From Phytoseiulus persimilis (Eukaryota > Arthropoda > Arachnida > Mesostigmata > Phytoseiidae), in contig CM075101.1 in assembly GCA_037576195.1 (NCBI GenBank), positions 43,896,001 through 43,960,000 on the forward strand: 64,000 bases of DNA, in the 5' to 3' direction. This document shows, one piece after another, positions 24,506 to 37,789 of this stretch. Numbering within the stretch: position 1 is the first letter of the stretch; every line of letters starts with the position of its first letter. Under the pieces are notes generated by a model. It ran no database searches and was not told where the DNA came from. It saw nothing but the letters and a program-made list of their open reading frames with translations. Made by a program: the position numbers and the translations under genes.

Positions 24506-24640
24506 AATAACCGCGTTTCTGAATAACCGCGGTTACGGTTAACCGATAACCGCAAATCCATAACCGTATTAGCGTTTAACCGCGGAATTAGGACCGAAAA
24601 CCGCGGTCATAACTACAAATAAACGCGGTTTTATGGAAGA
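24506..24640. repeat. Cluster of AACCGCGGTT-like palindromes
   Basis: Within about 130 bases there are around eight versions of ATAACCGCGGTTA or its halves (ATAACCGCG, AACCGCGGTTACGG, TTAACCGCGGAATT, AAACCGCGGTCAT, AAACGCGGTTTTA). Similar clusters occur at 25.44-25.53 kb and 37.11-37.17 kb. They could be a degenerate short-unit satellite, MITE ends, or clustered binding sites. Confidence 0.7.
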
Positions 24641-25439
24641 ATGCTTCCTGGAAGATTCCCACGGAGCTTTTCCTCTTTTATCAGAAAGAAGGTTCCATTA
24701 TTAACGGATCAGATGGGGCCGTGAACATTGGTTGAACGTTTCAAGTCATGAAATCTTTGACAAATTATCCTGATGCAAAAGAGATTATCTTGTATGTCCG
24801 CGTCCCCGCTGTTGTATCCCCGTCCGATGGATGTAGTCAGCAATTTCGGGTTAAACTCCTCACGATCCACTGAGGACGTTTTGAAAACTCTGAAATGTGG
24901 AATTGGCACCGATTTCTGCACGGTTTCACGAGCAAAGAGTGCCCAAAGGCATGCTTCCTTGTTGGGTTGAGATGACTCACGTAAATTCAACGTCCTGATT
25001 CTCGAGTTTTTTTTTATCGGGAATCCTCGAGGTCGTAATCTGAGGTGCTTCAAATTTTTCGTCTGACTCCGAATAGCTGCTCTCGGCGTTGATATCACCG
25101 TTGTGGTCTTTAAAAGGGGCCTATGTTCTCCGCTCCGACCAGTGCATGAGAAATAGCCGTTTTCAGGTAGGACTTCATCACAATTCTTTCATCGATGCCT
25201 TCCAAAGGGGGTGCAACCCACACAATAGCTACTTCCGCTGTGCTCTGTTCCCTGAACCTACCAGATGCGCAAAGCTCTGGAAGATTGAGCCTTCCGCCTC
25301 CAATGCTGGCCTATCGATTCCTTGAACGGCTTGCTGATGGGGAGGCTGTTCCCGATGTGTGATATCTCCAATTCTCAGTACCCTATTTCAGATCGCCAGC
25401 CAGAGTGCGCTCATCAGACATGACGCTTTCTCAAAAAGT

Positions 25440-25530
25440 TATACGTTTCGGAAAATTGCGGTTGAATGCGGTTATAACCGCAATTGTCTCGCGGTTATCG
25501 CGGTTATTACCCGCTGTTAAATAACCGTTG
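25440..25530. repeat. Second cluster of CGGTTAT/ATAACCG motifs
   Basis: The stretch repeats TTGCGGTT, GCGGTTATAACCGCAATT, CGCGGTTATCGCGGTTATTA and AATAACCG. The core TGCGGTTATAACCGCA is a perfect palindrome. It lies about 0.9 kb from the first cluster and could be the other end of one element of about 1 kb. Confidence 0.65.
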
Positions 25531-25539
25531 CAAAGCCTA

Positions 25540-27150
25540 GAAGTCTCCCGGCACGGAATACCTATGCAGCTGAATAATTACGTGCCCTCTGACAGAAGTA
25601 ATCAGCCTCCACGTTGAATCACCTCAGAGTCAGCTGCAACAAGGCGATCCCTGGATCGTCGTTCACACTGGACCCCTCGTCGAAACGGGAGAAACAGGCT
25701 CGCACAGGCGAGCTCACTTGCCAGGACGCCGGCCGAGCTACAGCACGGCGAGTTTAGAGATTTGATACGTGCGTCAAATCCTGAGGATCTCGCTCGAGGA
25801 TTAAAATCATCAAAGCGTCCCGTCGCGGACCTCTCTCCGTCGCCGAGCACCGGCGGCAGATGTCCGGCGAATGCTCACGAGCACGTCGGCAGAAACCGGC
25901 GCGGTGACGCAACAGAGATCTGTAGCGCGATAATCTTTGCGGTTATTATCCGATTTGATATGGGGTCTCCGTCAGAGGGCAGCAAATCGGTCGGTTATCC
26001 ACTCGGCATGGAGTTTCCTTAGTGAATTGAAAATCTGGGGCGACAGGCGCCGACCGAACTGTGAGCTGCAGAAGTTTCCGAGCAGACTGGGACGGATTTT
26101 GACGACGGTTCATCGAGCCTTCAGGGAAAAATTCGAGCTTGAGACGTCGGAGGGATATCGGACAGCAGTCGTCAGCTCGCGTTCGGGAGCTATGCTGAGC
26201 CGATGCCGAATAAATCGATCCTGCTTGCATGATGAGCAGCGCGGATATCGGCAGCCGTGGATGAGCTGAGCTTCGACCAATCCCTCTGCCGGAAGCCGCG
26301 AACGTTTTGGGAGAGCTGTTCGGCCGAGCGTCTTCGCCGTCCTCACGAAAGTCTACGTCGCGATCTCGCGATGATTTCTCGCATTTGAGAGCTAAGCGAT
26401 ATCCGGGCGTAACAGGACCGCTACCGTGTCCGGACATCCCGTGCGCCCGGTGCCCGTTCTCGAACCGGACGGAGCAGCAGAGCCGAAATCTTCCGTCGGT
26501 TAACGTCGACGCGCCGGCCCCGCCAAGAGGCGCTCCGCTCCAACGTAAATCTGTGGCAAGAGCGTGTTTACTCTCGCCACACGTCAATCGGCGAGCGCCC
26601 CAAACAAAGCCCGTCGGTTAACATAGTCGGCGACTTGCGGGGATTTGTGCAACCGAGAAAGGTTTGTCCGTCTCAGCCATCGAACGTGACGTTTCTGCCA
26701 GGCGGACACGCTTCGTCTTCCTCGTCCCCTCCCTCAGCAGATTTTCCTCCCCGGGTTCTGTTCTCCGGGTCACGTAACAAAGACACCTCAGCAGCTGTTG
26801 CTGGTTTATCGTCAGCTGGGAAATGGTTCACTAAACGAAACCGCCTGGCAACACTCCCTGTAGAGATTTGTCTCGCAGACGAAGAATTTCGATCCGGACG
26901 GGAATCTCCGCGCGCCGGAACATTCGGAGACACAAGAGCGACTTCTGTCGAACCTAAGACGTCCGACTCCGGTGGCGGCTGTTCACGACGGCGTTGACGC
27001 TGAGCGTTGACTCTGAGTGGCTCGTAAAAAGCTCCTGCGTCCCCCGGGGTCCGGCGCAATAAAAAGAGATCTTTGTTTTGCTCTCATCCCTTTCTGTTTC
27101 CAGAGAGAAAGAGCTTGGACAGCGCGTTTCCAGCGCGCAAAGACGACGAC
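25540..27150. other. CpG-rich upstream region of the HSDL2-like gene
   Basis: A CG-rich stretch containing a 213-codon open frame on the minus strand (25946-26587) that overlaps open frames on the plus strand. None has a recognisable domain, and their overlap suggests a compositional effect. The promoter and 5' UTR of the HSDL2-like gene should be in the last few hundred bases. Confidence 0.4.
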
Positions 27151-29068
27151 ATGGAGAACACCGGGAAACTCAAGGACCGGACCGTTTTCATCACTGGCGC
27201 AAGTCGAGGAATCGGGAAGGAGATCGCGATCAAGTGCGCGAAGGTTCGTTTTCATGATGCAATCGAAGACCTGGCTATCTCGGCTTCGCGTCCCGGCTAC
27301 GTCGCAGGTCAGCTAGTTCGAGACGGGCGGCCGAATTCCTGACTTGGACGAGAATCGCTCCCGTTGATCGGCCGTGCTTGGAACGCTTGCGGCACGAGGA
27401 GATGTCGACTGGCCACAGTCTCATCGAGCCGGGTCCAGAATCGCCAAACTTCAATATCTAACGTTTTGTCTCGCCGGCGCGGTGGCTGCTCGCATTCGAA
27501 AATCCACAAAGTTTGAAAATTACGAAGTTCACAGCTGGTGTAACGATGAACCCCGATCGTTCTCGTTGCGGAAAATTCGATGAGAACCTTCTCTGTGGGG
27601 AAATTAGAACGAACAGAGGGGAACTTCGGCAGAAATTAAATACCGATGGCGATGCACGCGCCGACGCTGTCGACAGAGAACCGATGCGCATCTTTGACAA
27701 CTCGCGAAGCCAGCGGGGAAGTTGATGGCAACTCGTAAGTTTCGGGCAACTTCCGGAACGCTGAGCCCGAGAACATCGCCCGGCCAGAGCTCACCACACC
27801 GAATCTCCACCGACTGCGTGCGTTTGCTCTCCACCTCGCTCTGTGAATCGCGCTTGCATTTCCTGCTCCACGACGCTATTTATCGAGTGTCCCGGATTCT
27901 CGAGGACACCTCGAAAGGGCCCGCTCTCGAGGACACCTGAACAGTGGCTCTGGGGCCCTGACACGGCACCGACGGTGGACATTCCTTTCTCACGGCCTGA
28001 AATCGTTACTCCTCCAATGAATCCTCATTACGTTACAGGACGGAGCCAACGTCGTTATAGCAGCGAAAACAGCCTGCAAGCATCCCAATCTGGAGGGCAC
28101 GGTCTACACAGCTGCGAAAGAAGTTGAAGCAGCCGGCGGGCGGTGTCTTCCGGTCGTCATGGACGTCCGAGATGAGCAATGCGTGTTGAAAGGAATCGAT
28201 GCCGCGGTCAAACACTTCGGGGGCATCGACATCCTCGTAAACAATGCTTCAGCGATCAGCCTGACGGCAACGGAGGCGACCGAAATGAAACGGTGAGATC
28301 TGAACGAAACCAGATAGCTCGAGAGAGAAGTGTGCCGATTTCTCTTCACATGCGGCTCGGAGAACGGGGCTCACTGCGGCGTTCTGGCTCTGACCCTCCA
28401 TCTTTCCAGGTACGATCTCATGCATCAGGTCAACGTGAGGGGCACGTTCCTCACGACGAAACATTGCATTCCTCATCTACGTGCGTCGAAGTTCGGCGGG
28501 AAAATCCTGAACAACTCCCCCCCTCTAGTGATGAGCTCCAGATGGTTCGCCCCGCACGTCGCGTACACCATGACCAAGTTCGGTATGTCCATGTGTGCGC
28601 TGGGGATGGCTGAGGAGTTCCGATCCGACAACATCGCCGTGAACACGATCTGGCCGAAAACCATGATCGCAACAGCCGCGACAGAAATGCTCGCGGGCGA
28701 CGCAAAAAGCTCCAAGGAACAGTCCCGATCACCGGCGATCATGGCCGACGCGGCCTACGCGATTCTCTGCCGGCCTAATTCGTTCACCGGGCACTTCTGC
28801 ATCGACGAAGAGGTCCTTCGACAGGAAGGTGAGCTTCCAGGAGTCTGATCGTAGCCTACCCGACGCCCGGCATACTCTTGCGGAGCTCGACGATTCCCTC
28901 GAGCCAGGCGAGGCTGTCGATCGGGTTCGAAGCTTGTTGCTGAAAAGATATTCCCCCGTTTCAGGGATCGTGGATTTCGATCAGTATGCGGCCGTCCCCG
29001 GGGCCGACCCCCAGCTGGACTTCTTCCTTCCGGATGAGTACTACGGCGACTTCCAAAGCAAACTGTGA
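27151..29068 (+). CDS. HSDL2: HSDL2-like short-chain dehydrogenase, no SCP2 domain, C-terminal SKL
   Basis: Hydroxysteroid dehydrogenase-like 2 is a peroxisomal short-chain dehydrogenase linked to lipid metabolism; its physiological substrate is not settled. Four exons: 27151-27243, 28039-28292, 28410-28828 and 28965-29068, with junction phases 0, 2 and 1. The product is 289 residues. Residues 1-31 hold the NAD(P)-binding loop FITGASRGIGKEI. Later come DGANVVIAAKTA, HFGGIDILVNNASAISLT, the substrate-side segment ILNNSPPL, the catalytic AYTMTKFGMSM (Tyr-x3-Lys) and the family signature AVNTIWPKTMI. Exon 4 matches the HSDL2 segment after the dehydrogenase fold (GIVDFDQY...DFFLPDEYY). Vertebrate HSDL2 then continues with an SCP2 sterol-carrier domain (about 418 residues in total); here the frame stops at once. 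The last three residues are SKL, a perfect peroxisomal targeting signal, which argues that this is the true end rather than a break. Start: first Met, aligned with the family N-terminus. Confidence 0.92.
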
Positions 29069-29216
29069 TGGAAACGATTCCTGAAACCCCTGGTTCCTCA
29101 ACTCACTCATCACGGGAGCAGAGCGAGTCTGACTCCGGATGGGTGATCTCTGTGTTCGAGTTCTCCCAGACGTCGGTGGAAGTTCAATGCCCGGCCGACG
29201 GGAACGACCTCGGTTG

Positions 29217-29222
29217 AATAAA
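29217..29222 (+). terminator. Poly(A) signal of the HSDL2-like gene
   Basis: AATAAA lies about 150 bases after the stop codon. No exon encoding an SCP2 domain was seen before or after it. Confidence 0.6.
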
Positions 29223-29229
29223 TGCAATT

Positions 29230-32200
29230 TTCCCTATTCGAGCCCCGGGTTACCAATCCTCGCGGAGGTCGGACAAGAGATCGCGAACGTGGCTCCGCAC
29301 AGTGTCGCATATTAGGAATCCAGTCCGGCGATAGCCGAAGAGTCTTATTGTGAAAATATTCAAGCCACGGGACACCCAGCAACAGCGGCTCATTCGAATA
29401 ACAAAAGCCAAAGCTCACACTCGATCCAAATCGCCTTTCCTCTCTCCGACCGAAGGGTGAGAGCTTCGGTGAGGGTCCTGGGGGGGAAGGGTCGGACTGT
29501 GGAGCAGCCTTGGAGTCCACATGGTTGGGACACTGAACGCAGTTCGGACCCTTGTCGTTCGGGTTGTGCACAGCTAGCCTCCCCCGTGTGTTGTTTGTGA
29601 AAGCGCCGTTCCAAAATAGCAACAAACTTTAATTTGGACTGTCTAGGCAACAGAACCCCTCGACGGGTTTGGGACCTCGTGCTCGTAAACCTCGTCGCCG
29701 TCATCTTCTTCCACAGCTTGACAGCCGCCCGAGGTGAGTCCGCTTCCAGCGGTGCCGGATATCGCCGCTGATTCGGATTTTTTCGGGGATGGTGGGGGAT
29801 TCCCACCCGCCACAAGTCGGGCTGTTCTCCTCGACCTCTCTTCTTCGATGACGAAATCGGTCCGTGCGCGGATCTCGAGGCTGGTGCCCCACCGAGCGGC
29901 TCTTCCCAAACCGGATCCGAGGGTGGGTTCGGAGCGTTCGATATCGCGTCGGGAGACACGCGTTTGATCGCATCTCAAACCCACAGAGCTCACGGAGGGA
30001 ACGGGAGCCCCGAATTGCTCCATTGTTTTCAAACGACTCCTGCCGCTGTTCACCCGCAGAAGGGATCCAAAACAGTCGCGAGCAGGTGGCTGTCGCCCGC
30101 GAGGAATCACAAACGCACAACGGCCGCCGAAACGTGACCGGAGTGTCGACAAATGTCCTTGAGATCTCCCGAGTGCTCGGAGCCGACGTCGACCAAATCT
30201 CAGAGGGAGCAATTCTCAACTTCGAAACCAGCTGTGGCTAGCCGCCGCCAGTTTGCGAGCTCGCAGAGGAACCAGACGCGGATGGGAGGGGGGGGGGGGT
30301 GTCCCGGGGTGCCGTCTTCGGTTTGAAACAAACGAACGCGGTTGGGGAAAAGGGAACGAGAATGATCAGCAGGATCGAATCTCTACCTTTCTCGGGATCG
30401 CTGCGGGCGTCGACGCGTCGGTCGCTGGAGCGGCCGAATAAATTGAGCAGGCAACTCGAAACAATAATGGAACACATGCCTCGCGAGTTGCCGCTGTCCC
30501 CGACCGCCTGAGCAGTCGCTTCCGATTAGACAATCAGAGCCACGAGGACTCTAGTCCGACTTGCTGCACTTTACCATTTGTGTGCGTGCGTTCGTGCGTG
30601 CCCGCCAGCCGTCGAGCCCTCCCTTCTGGCTTTATGAATGTCTGACTGGAAGCCCCCCGCCCCGTGTGTGCCGCTCGAAACTCCATCTGCTTCTCGCGGC
30701 TCTGCCTGTCTGCAGAGATCCCGAAACTTTGAGATCTCTCCCGAGCCCTCACTATGTACTTGCATCTTTCGAAATTCGGCGGGGCATCCAGCTCGAGTGA
30801 CCTCTCGGTTTCTCGGAACGGAAAGAATCCGACGCGGTCTCGGACTATGTTCCTCCCTCAGGAGCCGGTGCGAGCTCGTCCGAGAGCCCCTTTCCAAGGA
30901 GTTCCCAAAGTTTCCTGCCATACCGCTCCGGGTGTAGTTGTTTAATTCGGCGGCTCGTCGGATACAGCCCGGCATGTCCGAACCAGGGAATTCCGGCGAT
31001 CAATTAGTCGGCGTTTGGGGCCGCATAATGTTTTTAGGTGGTACCAACGGTGAGCACAAACAGACGTTCCGAGTCCTGTGTGTGCGGATAATTCACGAAG
31101 AAGGGAGCTTGAATGTGAACTGATGCGCGGTCACTGTACCTCACCGTCCTGTTGCCTGTATCCGAGTCCTATTTGTCCACGATCGACTTCTGGACGGAGT
31201 CAATATTTCCAATTTATGTGAGAGCTGTCGGGGTTTTTCGCTCCAAGGAATGAACCGATTTTTTGTATTTATGTACATATATCGTGATTTTTATCACTGT
31301 GCTTTGAAGTATCCCTCCCCCCAAATACCCTCACGAGCGGGGAGCCGGTCGACAGACCATCCCGCAAACCGACAGTGAGAGAGGAGATGCCGTTTCTCAA
31401 CGTGCGGTCCAGATATTTCATGCAGCCGTGCTCATAGCTCGCCGAAGGTATGGACGGAAATGGAAGGAATGAAATGATTTCTTCTCTTCTGCCCATCGGA
31501 GGAAGAACTGAGTTGCTGACATAAATTTAGTTTCAAAGCGTCATCTCTTGCGGCATCGAGGTCGGGCAAGCGACCAACGACGGCGTAATGAAAGCTGGCC
31601 CGGGACACAAAATATTTTTGGAGCGCGTACGTGGTGTCTTGAGTGCGATCCTCCCTCGCCGCTGTTCGACCCACTTTCCTCCGAGAACACGCTCACTAGC
31701 GTTTTGAAGGCCTCCGGATTCTCTCACCGTCAGGAGCAGTGCGGAACGCGGGTGGCCTGGAGGGCTACAACGAGTTTCGAGACTTTCGAGGACCTCCGGA
31801 AAACAGGGAAGTTCTGCGGGACGTCGCTGTGACAAGACTAGTCACTTTTGGAGCACTTTCCTTTGCACACCGTTGGCTCTCGCGAGGCGACCGGATCCCT
31901 CGTTTCCACTCTGTTGGAGAGCCGAACTGCGAGTTTCAACACTCCCTGCGGGCGACGCTTGACAACTCCTGACGCTAGGGGTTGAATGTTTGACTAAATG
32001 GAGGAAGCGATTCAGACCGATGTAGAAGCTTCCCAGACACCGTAACCCGGGTCAGCGAGAGGACCTGAGTTTCCCAAACAGGAATCTTCTTCAGAGTTCG
32101 GAGCTCGGGGCTGTTCTCCTGAGTGGGAGAGAATTCCGAGCGCGCTCGGGGGATGAGCCCCAGTTTTTTTCCTCCGAGTGCGACAGGCGTATTCGACAAC

Positions 32201-35200
32201 TGACTGGCGTTCAATATCCCTGGCGGAGCGGAAATTCCCGGTTCAAACATGGAAACGATCACGCGGAAACTCCGACCCCCGTGTTCCGACGATTCCCACA
32301 TGAACGCTCCGGAGAGTTATCAGTTCGACCGTGTAAGGGAATTCCTCCAGGCCGACGAGGAAATCAAGGAGTGCCAATGCGTCGAATCGCGGCCGTTTCA
32401 ACCATGATCCTCGAGATCGAGAGCGGACGATTGAAAAATCGTTCTTCAACAAACAAAATACGTGGAGCCCGGACGAAGCATGACTGAGACGGAGCATGGG
32501 ATGGCATGAGAAGTTTCGAGAGCTCTCTTTGAGGAATATTTCACCAATCCACACTGCGCGCGTGGATCATCGCCATCATCGGACGAAGAGTCGTCAGCCT
32601 ATCAACCGATGAGGGGGGGGGAGTCCCAACTAGACGTGGATACTAGTTCACATAGTCGTGGATGACTTCAAACTCACTAAGTTTCGGGTTCAAAAAGGCG
32701 CAGGGACCTCGGATCCGGAAAGGGAAACGGAGAACAGTTGTAGCTCCGATCGAGTTTGAGGGCGATCCTTACCGGGGCTGCGATCGGGAGAACGATTCGG
32801 TCTCATACGTTCACGGAAGCATCTTTCTGAGAATCAAATGAATCGGAGAATCAACTGAGGCCATTGGCGGTAGTTCTGAGCGGTATCGTCTCGATCTTCA
32901 CGATATCCACCGGTCGTTCCGAGCACCACGCGCGTATCCACCTTTGGGCTGGCAGGGCTATAGCCCCCCTCCCCTTCAGGGACTCCAGTTCATAGTATGT
33001 GGATAGACTCGTGAAACCAGTTCATCGATCCACCACTCGTCAAGCGCTTTGAGATAATATTGACTTTCGGGGAGCTTTGATCCGCCCTCAGGTTTCAGAG
33101 AAGTTACCGAACACGACGTATGTGGACATATTATTGGAGAGCTTCCGAGCTTTCAAGTCAAAGACAAGCTGCTGTTGGTGTTGTTGAAGAGGGGACCCAA
33201 CCGTTCTCACTGGACTCTATGGATGGATAGATTCTATAGATTCTCAATGAATGGTCTGGGAAGAGATAAAGGAAAGGTTTCTCTGGGGTGAGGCAGAACG
33301 CGTGAAAAGTGGGCGGACGAAAAAAAAATCCTGGCTACGCCAATGACCAGCACAGGCTCAGGCAGAGTGTTTCGAGAGGCTGTACACTCGGACGCTCGAG
33401 ACTAACCGGATGAAAACTGTCCCTCCTCAATTTTGGCACGGGTTTCCCAGCACCTAATAAAGCTCTCGTTTCATCCTCCTCGAGGAGTTCTTTCCTCGTG
33501 GCGAATCGCTCGATTCGGTCGAATCACGACCGTCAAATAGTTCCAGCAGCATCGAACAGGTGGCTTCTCGAAACCTGCTCCGAACCGAGCGGAAGATGTC
33601 ATCGTCGAACAAGTTCAAGTGTCCGAGCCCGAACTCTCCTAATGGGCATGGGCCGGTGGGAGGACGCTGCGGCTTACAAGGCACGTGCGACCGCAGCTAG
33701 GAGGGGTCGGCCGAAGAAATTCCGCAGGGAACCCAGTCCTGGGGGCAAAGCGAGGATTCGTTGAGGTATACAGGATCCAAACTCGGAGAGTATATCTCCT
33801 CATTTTGCCCGGACTGTTCGGAGATTCGTTCCACTCACCACATCGATTTTGGTTCAGGTGGCCATCTCTTTGGAGTATTGTTCTTGAGACGGCGTGGGAG
33901 TAAAGCAAACCTGTTGAGAACCTCCTTCGCAACTGTTCTGGTGCTGATAACGTATTGTATCACAGAATCGAATCGTCGGGGTCGATCGATGCTCTATCAA
34001 CCGTTCCATGGGTGCTGGAATCGAGTTCCACCGATTGATCGTAAGTTCTCACAGAAACGCCGAGGTTCCTCCAGCTCCGAGCTCATTCGACTCAGCCATT
34101 CGCCCCCGCCCGGATCACAGTCAGAGGGACGTACCCATCAGTCGATGCTTCCCATCTCTGCTGTGCCAACGCGGCGGGTGAGAGTCAATTACGTTCGGAA
34201 GTTCAATCGAGCAGTGTTTTGAACCTTTCAACGAGCTCGTCTGATTCTGTCGAAAGGAGGCTATCCATTGAGCTCAATACGGAGCATGTCGACTCGGCGT
34301 CGGTTTCCTCCGATCTCAAACACACCGCGTGGTCCGGTGGAACTGGACGTGACTTCGCAATGGAAGTGCTCTCCAGAAATTGTACCGGCGTCGCCTAATT
34401 GTTTCGCCAGGAGCTCCCGAAGAGGGAGATGTGACCATATCATATCAGACCCTTGGTGAACTCGCGATTCTTATGCTTGGGATATTCAGGATATGCTCTC
34501 GTTGACTCGACAAATATCCCGCCGTCACTAGTGCGGAGGAAGTCTTCACTCGGTTGGCCACGGAAAGGTCGCAGCTGTTCAGCGATCTCAACCTCCTTGT
34601 TAATCTGAGCCTTTCCGCTGGTGTCACGTTTCACCAGCGCGTGTCTTCAAGGTATTTTTGTCTAATCTCCGCATTTCTTGTATCGTTACGTTGAGAGCTG
34701 CGCCTCGGTAGGGACTTGCCGAAGTTTGAGGGGAGGGACAACGGGAACAAAGCTGTTGGGATCCTGTTCCTCTGGGGATGGAGCACACGACGATCCAGTC
34801 ATTTCCAGCCGGACGGAGCTCCTCAGGGCAGGGGAGGGGGCGCCAGGCCGGCTGACCCACCCGTTTTTTTTTCAAATACTCGGAGAACGCGTAGACACCG
34901 AAAACTCCGAAAGCTGGGAAGAATCAACGACGAGTCTGCAGCAGCAGAGGCTCGAGAATTCACTCAACACTAGTTGGATGAGCCTAGGTCAAAGAGAAAG
35001 CTCGGGTTCCGTCGGCCGGGAAGCTGTCAAAACCCTCGTCCGGCTTTGTTGCTTAGATCGATCGATGCTTTCAAGGCGGAATTATTTTCCTCCCTCGATC
35101 GTTGTTGGCCGGCTCCCTTTTCCTCCACATCTTCTTTTCATCTCAAGAAACTTCCCCCGAGCGCGACGACTGGAGGGTGAACGGAGATCGATACTCTTCC

Positions 35201-37100
35201 TTCCGGCTTGGAAAGCGTACCTCGCCGGTGTGGAATAGCGTCGCCGTAGGAACAATTTGATGGACGACGTAGCGAAATAGCATATCATTGAGCGCGTATA
35301 GATATTTTTCACTGCATTTGACTTGAGCGAATTCTTAACGAAAGAGAAACGACGACGACTACACTGTTGCGCGTCTTCTTATCCGCGTAAAGAGGAAGCG
35401 CGAGACTTCCCCGACACCCTGCCGAGTGCGACGCAGAGGAAAATAACGCGGAAAGAAGGAGAGGCGAAGCTCGGGGTTCCAGCCGCAGTCGAACTCAAGC
35501 TGCTGGGGCACACCGGTCGACGACGGAATCGAACCTGTCCGACGCCGGATTCGCGGATCGGAACCCACGAGATGATCAATGTGACGTGAGCAACACGGGA
35601 AAAGATGCGACGGACGAGAGAATTTCGCCGCTTGCGAACGGCAACTATTGACCATTCGGCCTGACGAGGGCCGTCACTAAATGTGGCCCTTGTAATCGAC
35701 TCGGCATCAACCGCCCGAGACTGATGACAGAATTCAACAGAGTAGTCGCACACGCGGAACGAGGGTGGTTTTCGTCAGCCTCGTCGGACTTCCGAGCCGC
35801 CAACGCCGCATCAAGTTATCTGCGTTCTGCCTCGACTGCGCTCGGAAACGCGCTCACCCGGGTCGAGCATCCGTAATCAGCGAGCGTTTTCGTTTGCCAC
35901 AAATCATTCAAAAAACTAGCTGAATCACTCCGCGCGATGGAAGCAGACTGCGGAGAACATCGCGCGTGACCTTGGATGCTCCACAGCACACATAGCGAGG
36001 CAGCGTCGTTCTCATGCTCGAGTTAGAGTTCGGGCAAAGTGTTCCGCTCGCTAAGCCGCGACGATGATTCAGGAGGTGACGGTCGAGCTTTGTGTCACTC
36101 CTAATAAGAGACGTCATGCTCGGCTCTGAGGCTTTCTGGTGGTCGGGACCTCCTGCTAAGAGAGCCGTTTCCCTGCTCTGCTCCTGCCGGGCGTCTGGTG
36201 ATGGCTGAGCAGGACGTATCGCCAGCTGTGGACGGTCCCTTATCATATTGACAGCTTGGGAATACGATTTATGTTGTCTCCTACTCATGGCTCGCTGTCA
36301 TCACAGGGTAAATAGGCGAGTTGGAGAACCACCTGTTTCCCAGTGTATATGTTCGTCTAAGTGCGAATATCTCGCACAGTGGCTTATCTAATTTGCCTGT
36401 AGAGCTGACTAGCCCGGGGCGTTGTTCTCTCTGCAGCTCCGTTCGCCTCAGCAAGTAAACGACTGCTTCGTTGATTCGTCTGTCGAGCCCACTTGCTTAT
36501 GCATGATTCGCCGGCATTGCTGGTGTGTGTGCGAGACCAGTCTTCAACTGAAACACAGCCAATCATCTCGGACACTCTTCGCAGCCTGACTTCAACTCGG
36601 AAGAAATAAAACCATGGGCAGGGCTCGCGGCAGCTACGAGTGGAATCAAGGGCCTTGAAGAGAACGACGACTGAAGTCGAGTTCATGTCTCCATCCCGAC
36701 TCACCCCACGACCCTCGGTCCGAACCTTTGTCCAGTGTTTTCAATCGGTCCGATCCGCTCCCAAACATCGGGAGAAAGGCGAGACCGCGAAAACTGCCAA
36801 CTTACTCCCGATATACACATGAGTTCGATTGCAATGGCGTGATGGAGTATCTCCCAAATGCGTCTCTCGTCTTCTTTGGTCCACTCCTGTCTTGCCTTAA
36901 ATTTGAGACAATCTCACAACCCACTTAGTTCCATCGAATCTCCGCTCTCGACGTCGGCAGAGCGAAGGCTCTAGGCGAGCGTTGATGGCCATGGTGACCG
37001 ATCAAACCACTCGGAGCTCCGATGTTTTTTCTTGTTGTAGAGTTTCGCAGATGTCCTTCTAGATGATGCTTCCCGGAAGGCTATGAGAACGCCCATGTCG
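29230..37100. other. Long region with no confident gene
   Basis: All three minus-strand frames and parts of the plus strand are open around 29.4-30.2 kb, probably because of composition. The minus-strand frame ending near 29643 has an acidic tail (EEDDGDEVYEHE) that looks protein-like, but it carries no domain. G/C homopolymer runs occur near 30290 and 32605. No repeats or RNA genes were recognised up to 37.1 kb. Confidence 0.4.
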
Positions 37101-37111
37101 TGTTCGCCTTC

Positions 37112-37172
37112 TAAAAAAACTGCGGTTTTTGAAAATGCAGTTCCCGGTCGACTGCATTCGAAAACCGCGGTT
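37112..37172. repeat. Imperfect hairpin with CCGCGGTTTTT ends
   Basis: ACTGCGGTTTTTGAAAATGC on the left faces GCATTCGAAAACCGCGG on the right across a short centre (TCCCGGTCG), giving an imperfect inverted repeat of about 22 bases. The CCGCGGTT words relate it to the clusters at 24.5 and 25.4 kb. Confidence 0.65.
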
Positions 37173-37789
37173 TTTCAGTAGCAGGTCGGCCGTTTATTGA
37201 ACTCGTGCCCAGATGTGATTGAAGTCTGTTATTTTCTGCTAAGTTCGAAGTCGGAAATCTATCTAGAAGATCGATGATTCGTGCCACAGCTTCGTCAGTT
37301 TTCCGCTACTAGGTGCAGATGCATGAATGCTTAGCATTCCTTTCCTCGCTTTGAAAATAATATCAACGGTTGAAAGCTGGCTGCTCGATTGCGTGTGAAG
37401 ACGGCACTCCACCAATGTGAGTGGAACAAAAGTCCTTTGAGCAGGAAAACTGTCGAGGATATCATTCTACGAAGCCGACAACGCGCATCGAGCATAAAGT
37501 CGGATGACCCTTCCCGGCAATGAAATCAAATTCGATTCGAGCCGGTTCTCCGGAATCTTGCGCTGGAATTATCGGGCCTGGGCATTCTGCCCCAGACTTT
37601 GCGCTGCACACGATCACTATGACGTTCTCGAGTGAGGAGCCGACCCCTGGAATCCCCGAAAACTTTCTCAGGGACGACACCGGGGAATCCTGCTCCCAGC
37701 CTCGGCATTTGTTTTCAGTCATCGCCCCGCAGCGCCGGTGGAGCTGCAGGCCTTGGGACTTCAAGATTTTCAGAAGAAATTACCGAGAA

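Noticed and set aside
25946..26587. 213-codon minus-strand open frame upstream of the HSDL2-like gene
   Set aside because: Low-complexity, Arg/Ser-rich translation with opposing open frames and no family signature; CG-rich promoter-like composition explains it.
29620..29735. Plus-strand open segment with a hydrophobic stretch (LVLVNLVAVIFF) ending at GTGAGT, reminiscent of a receptor helix
   Set aside because: Too short, no further helices in phase nearby, and the opposite strand is equally open.
29390..30219. Three overlapping long frames on the minus strand, one with an acidic tail
   Set aside because: All frames are open at once, which suggests composition bias; no domain, start context or splice pattern singles one out.
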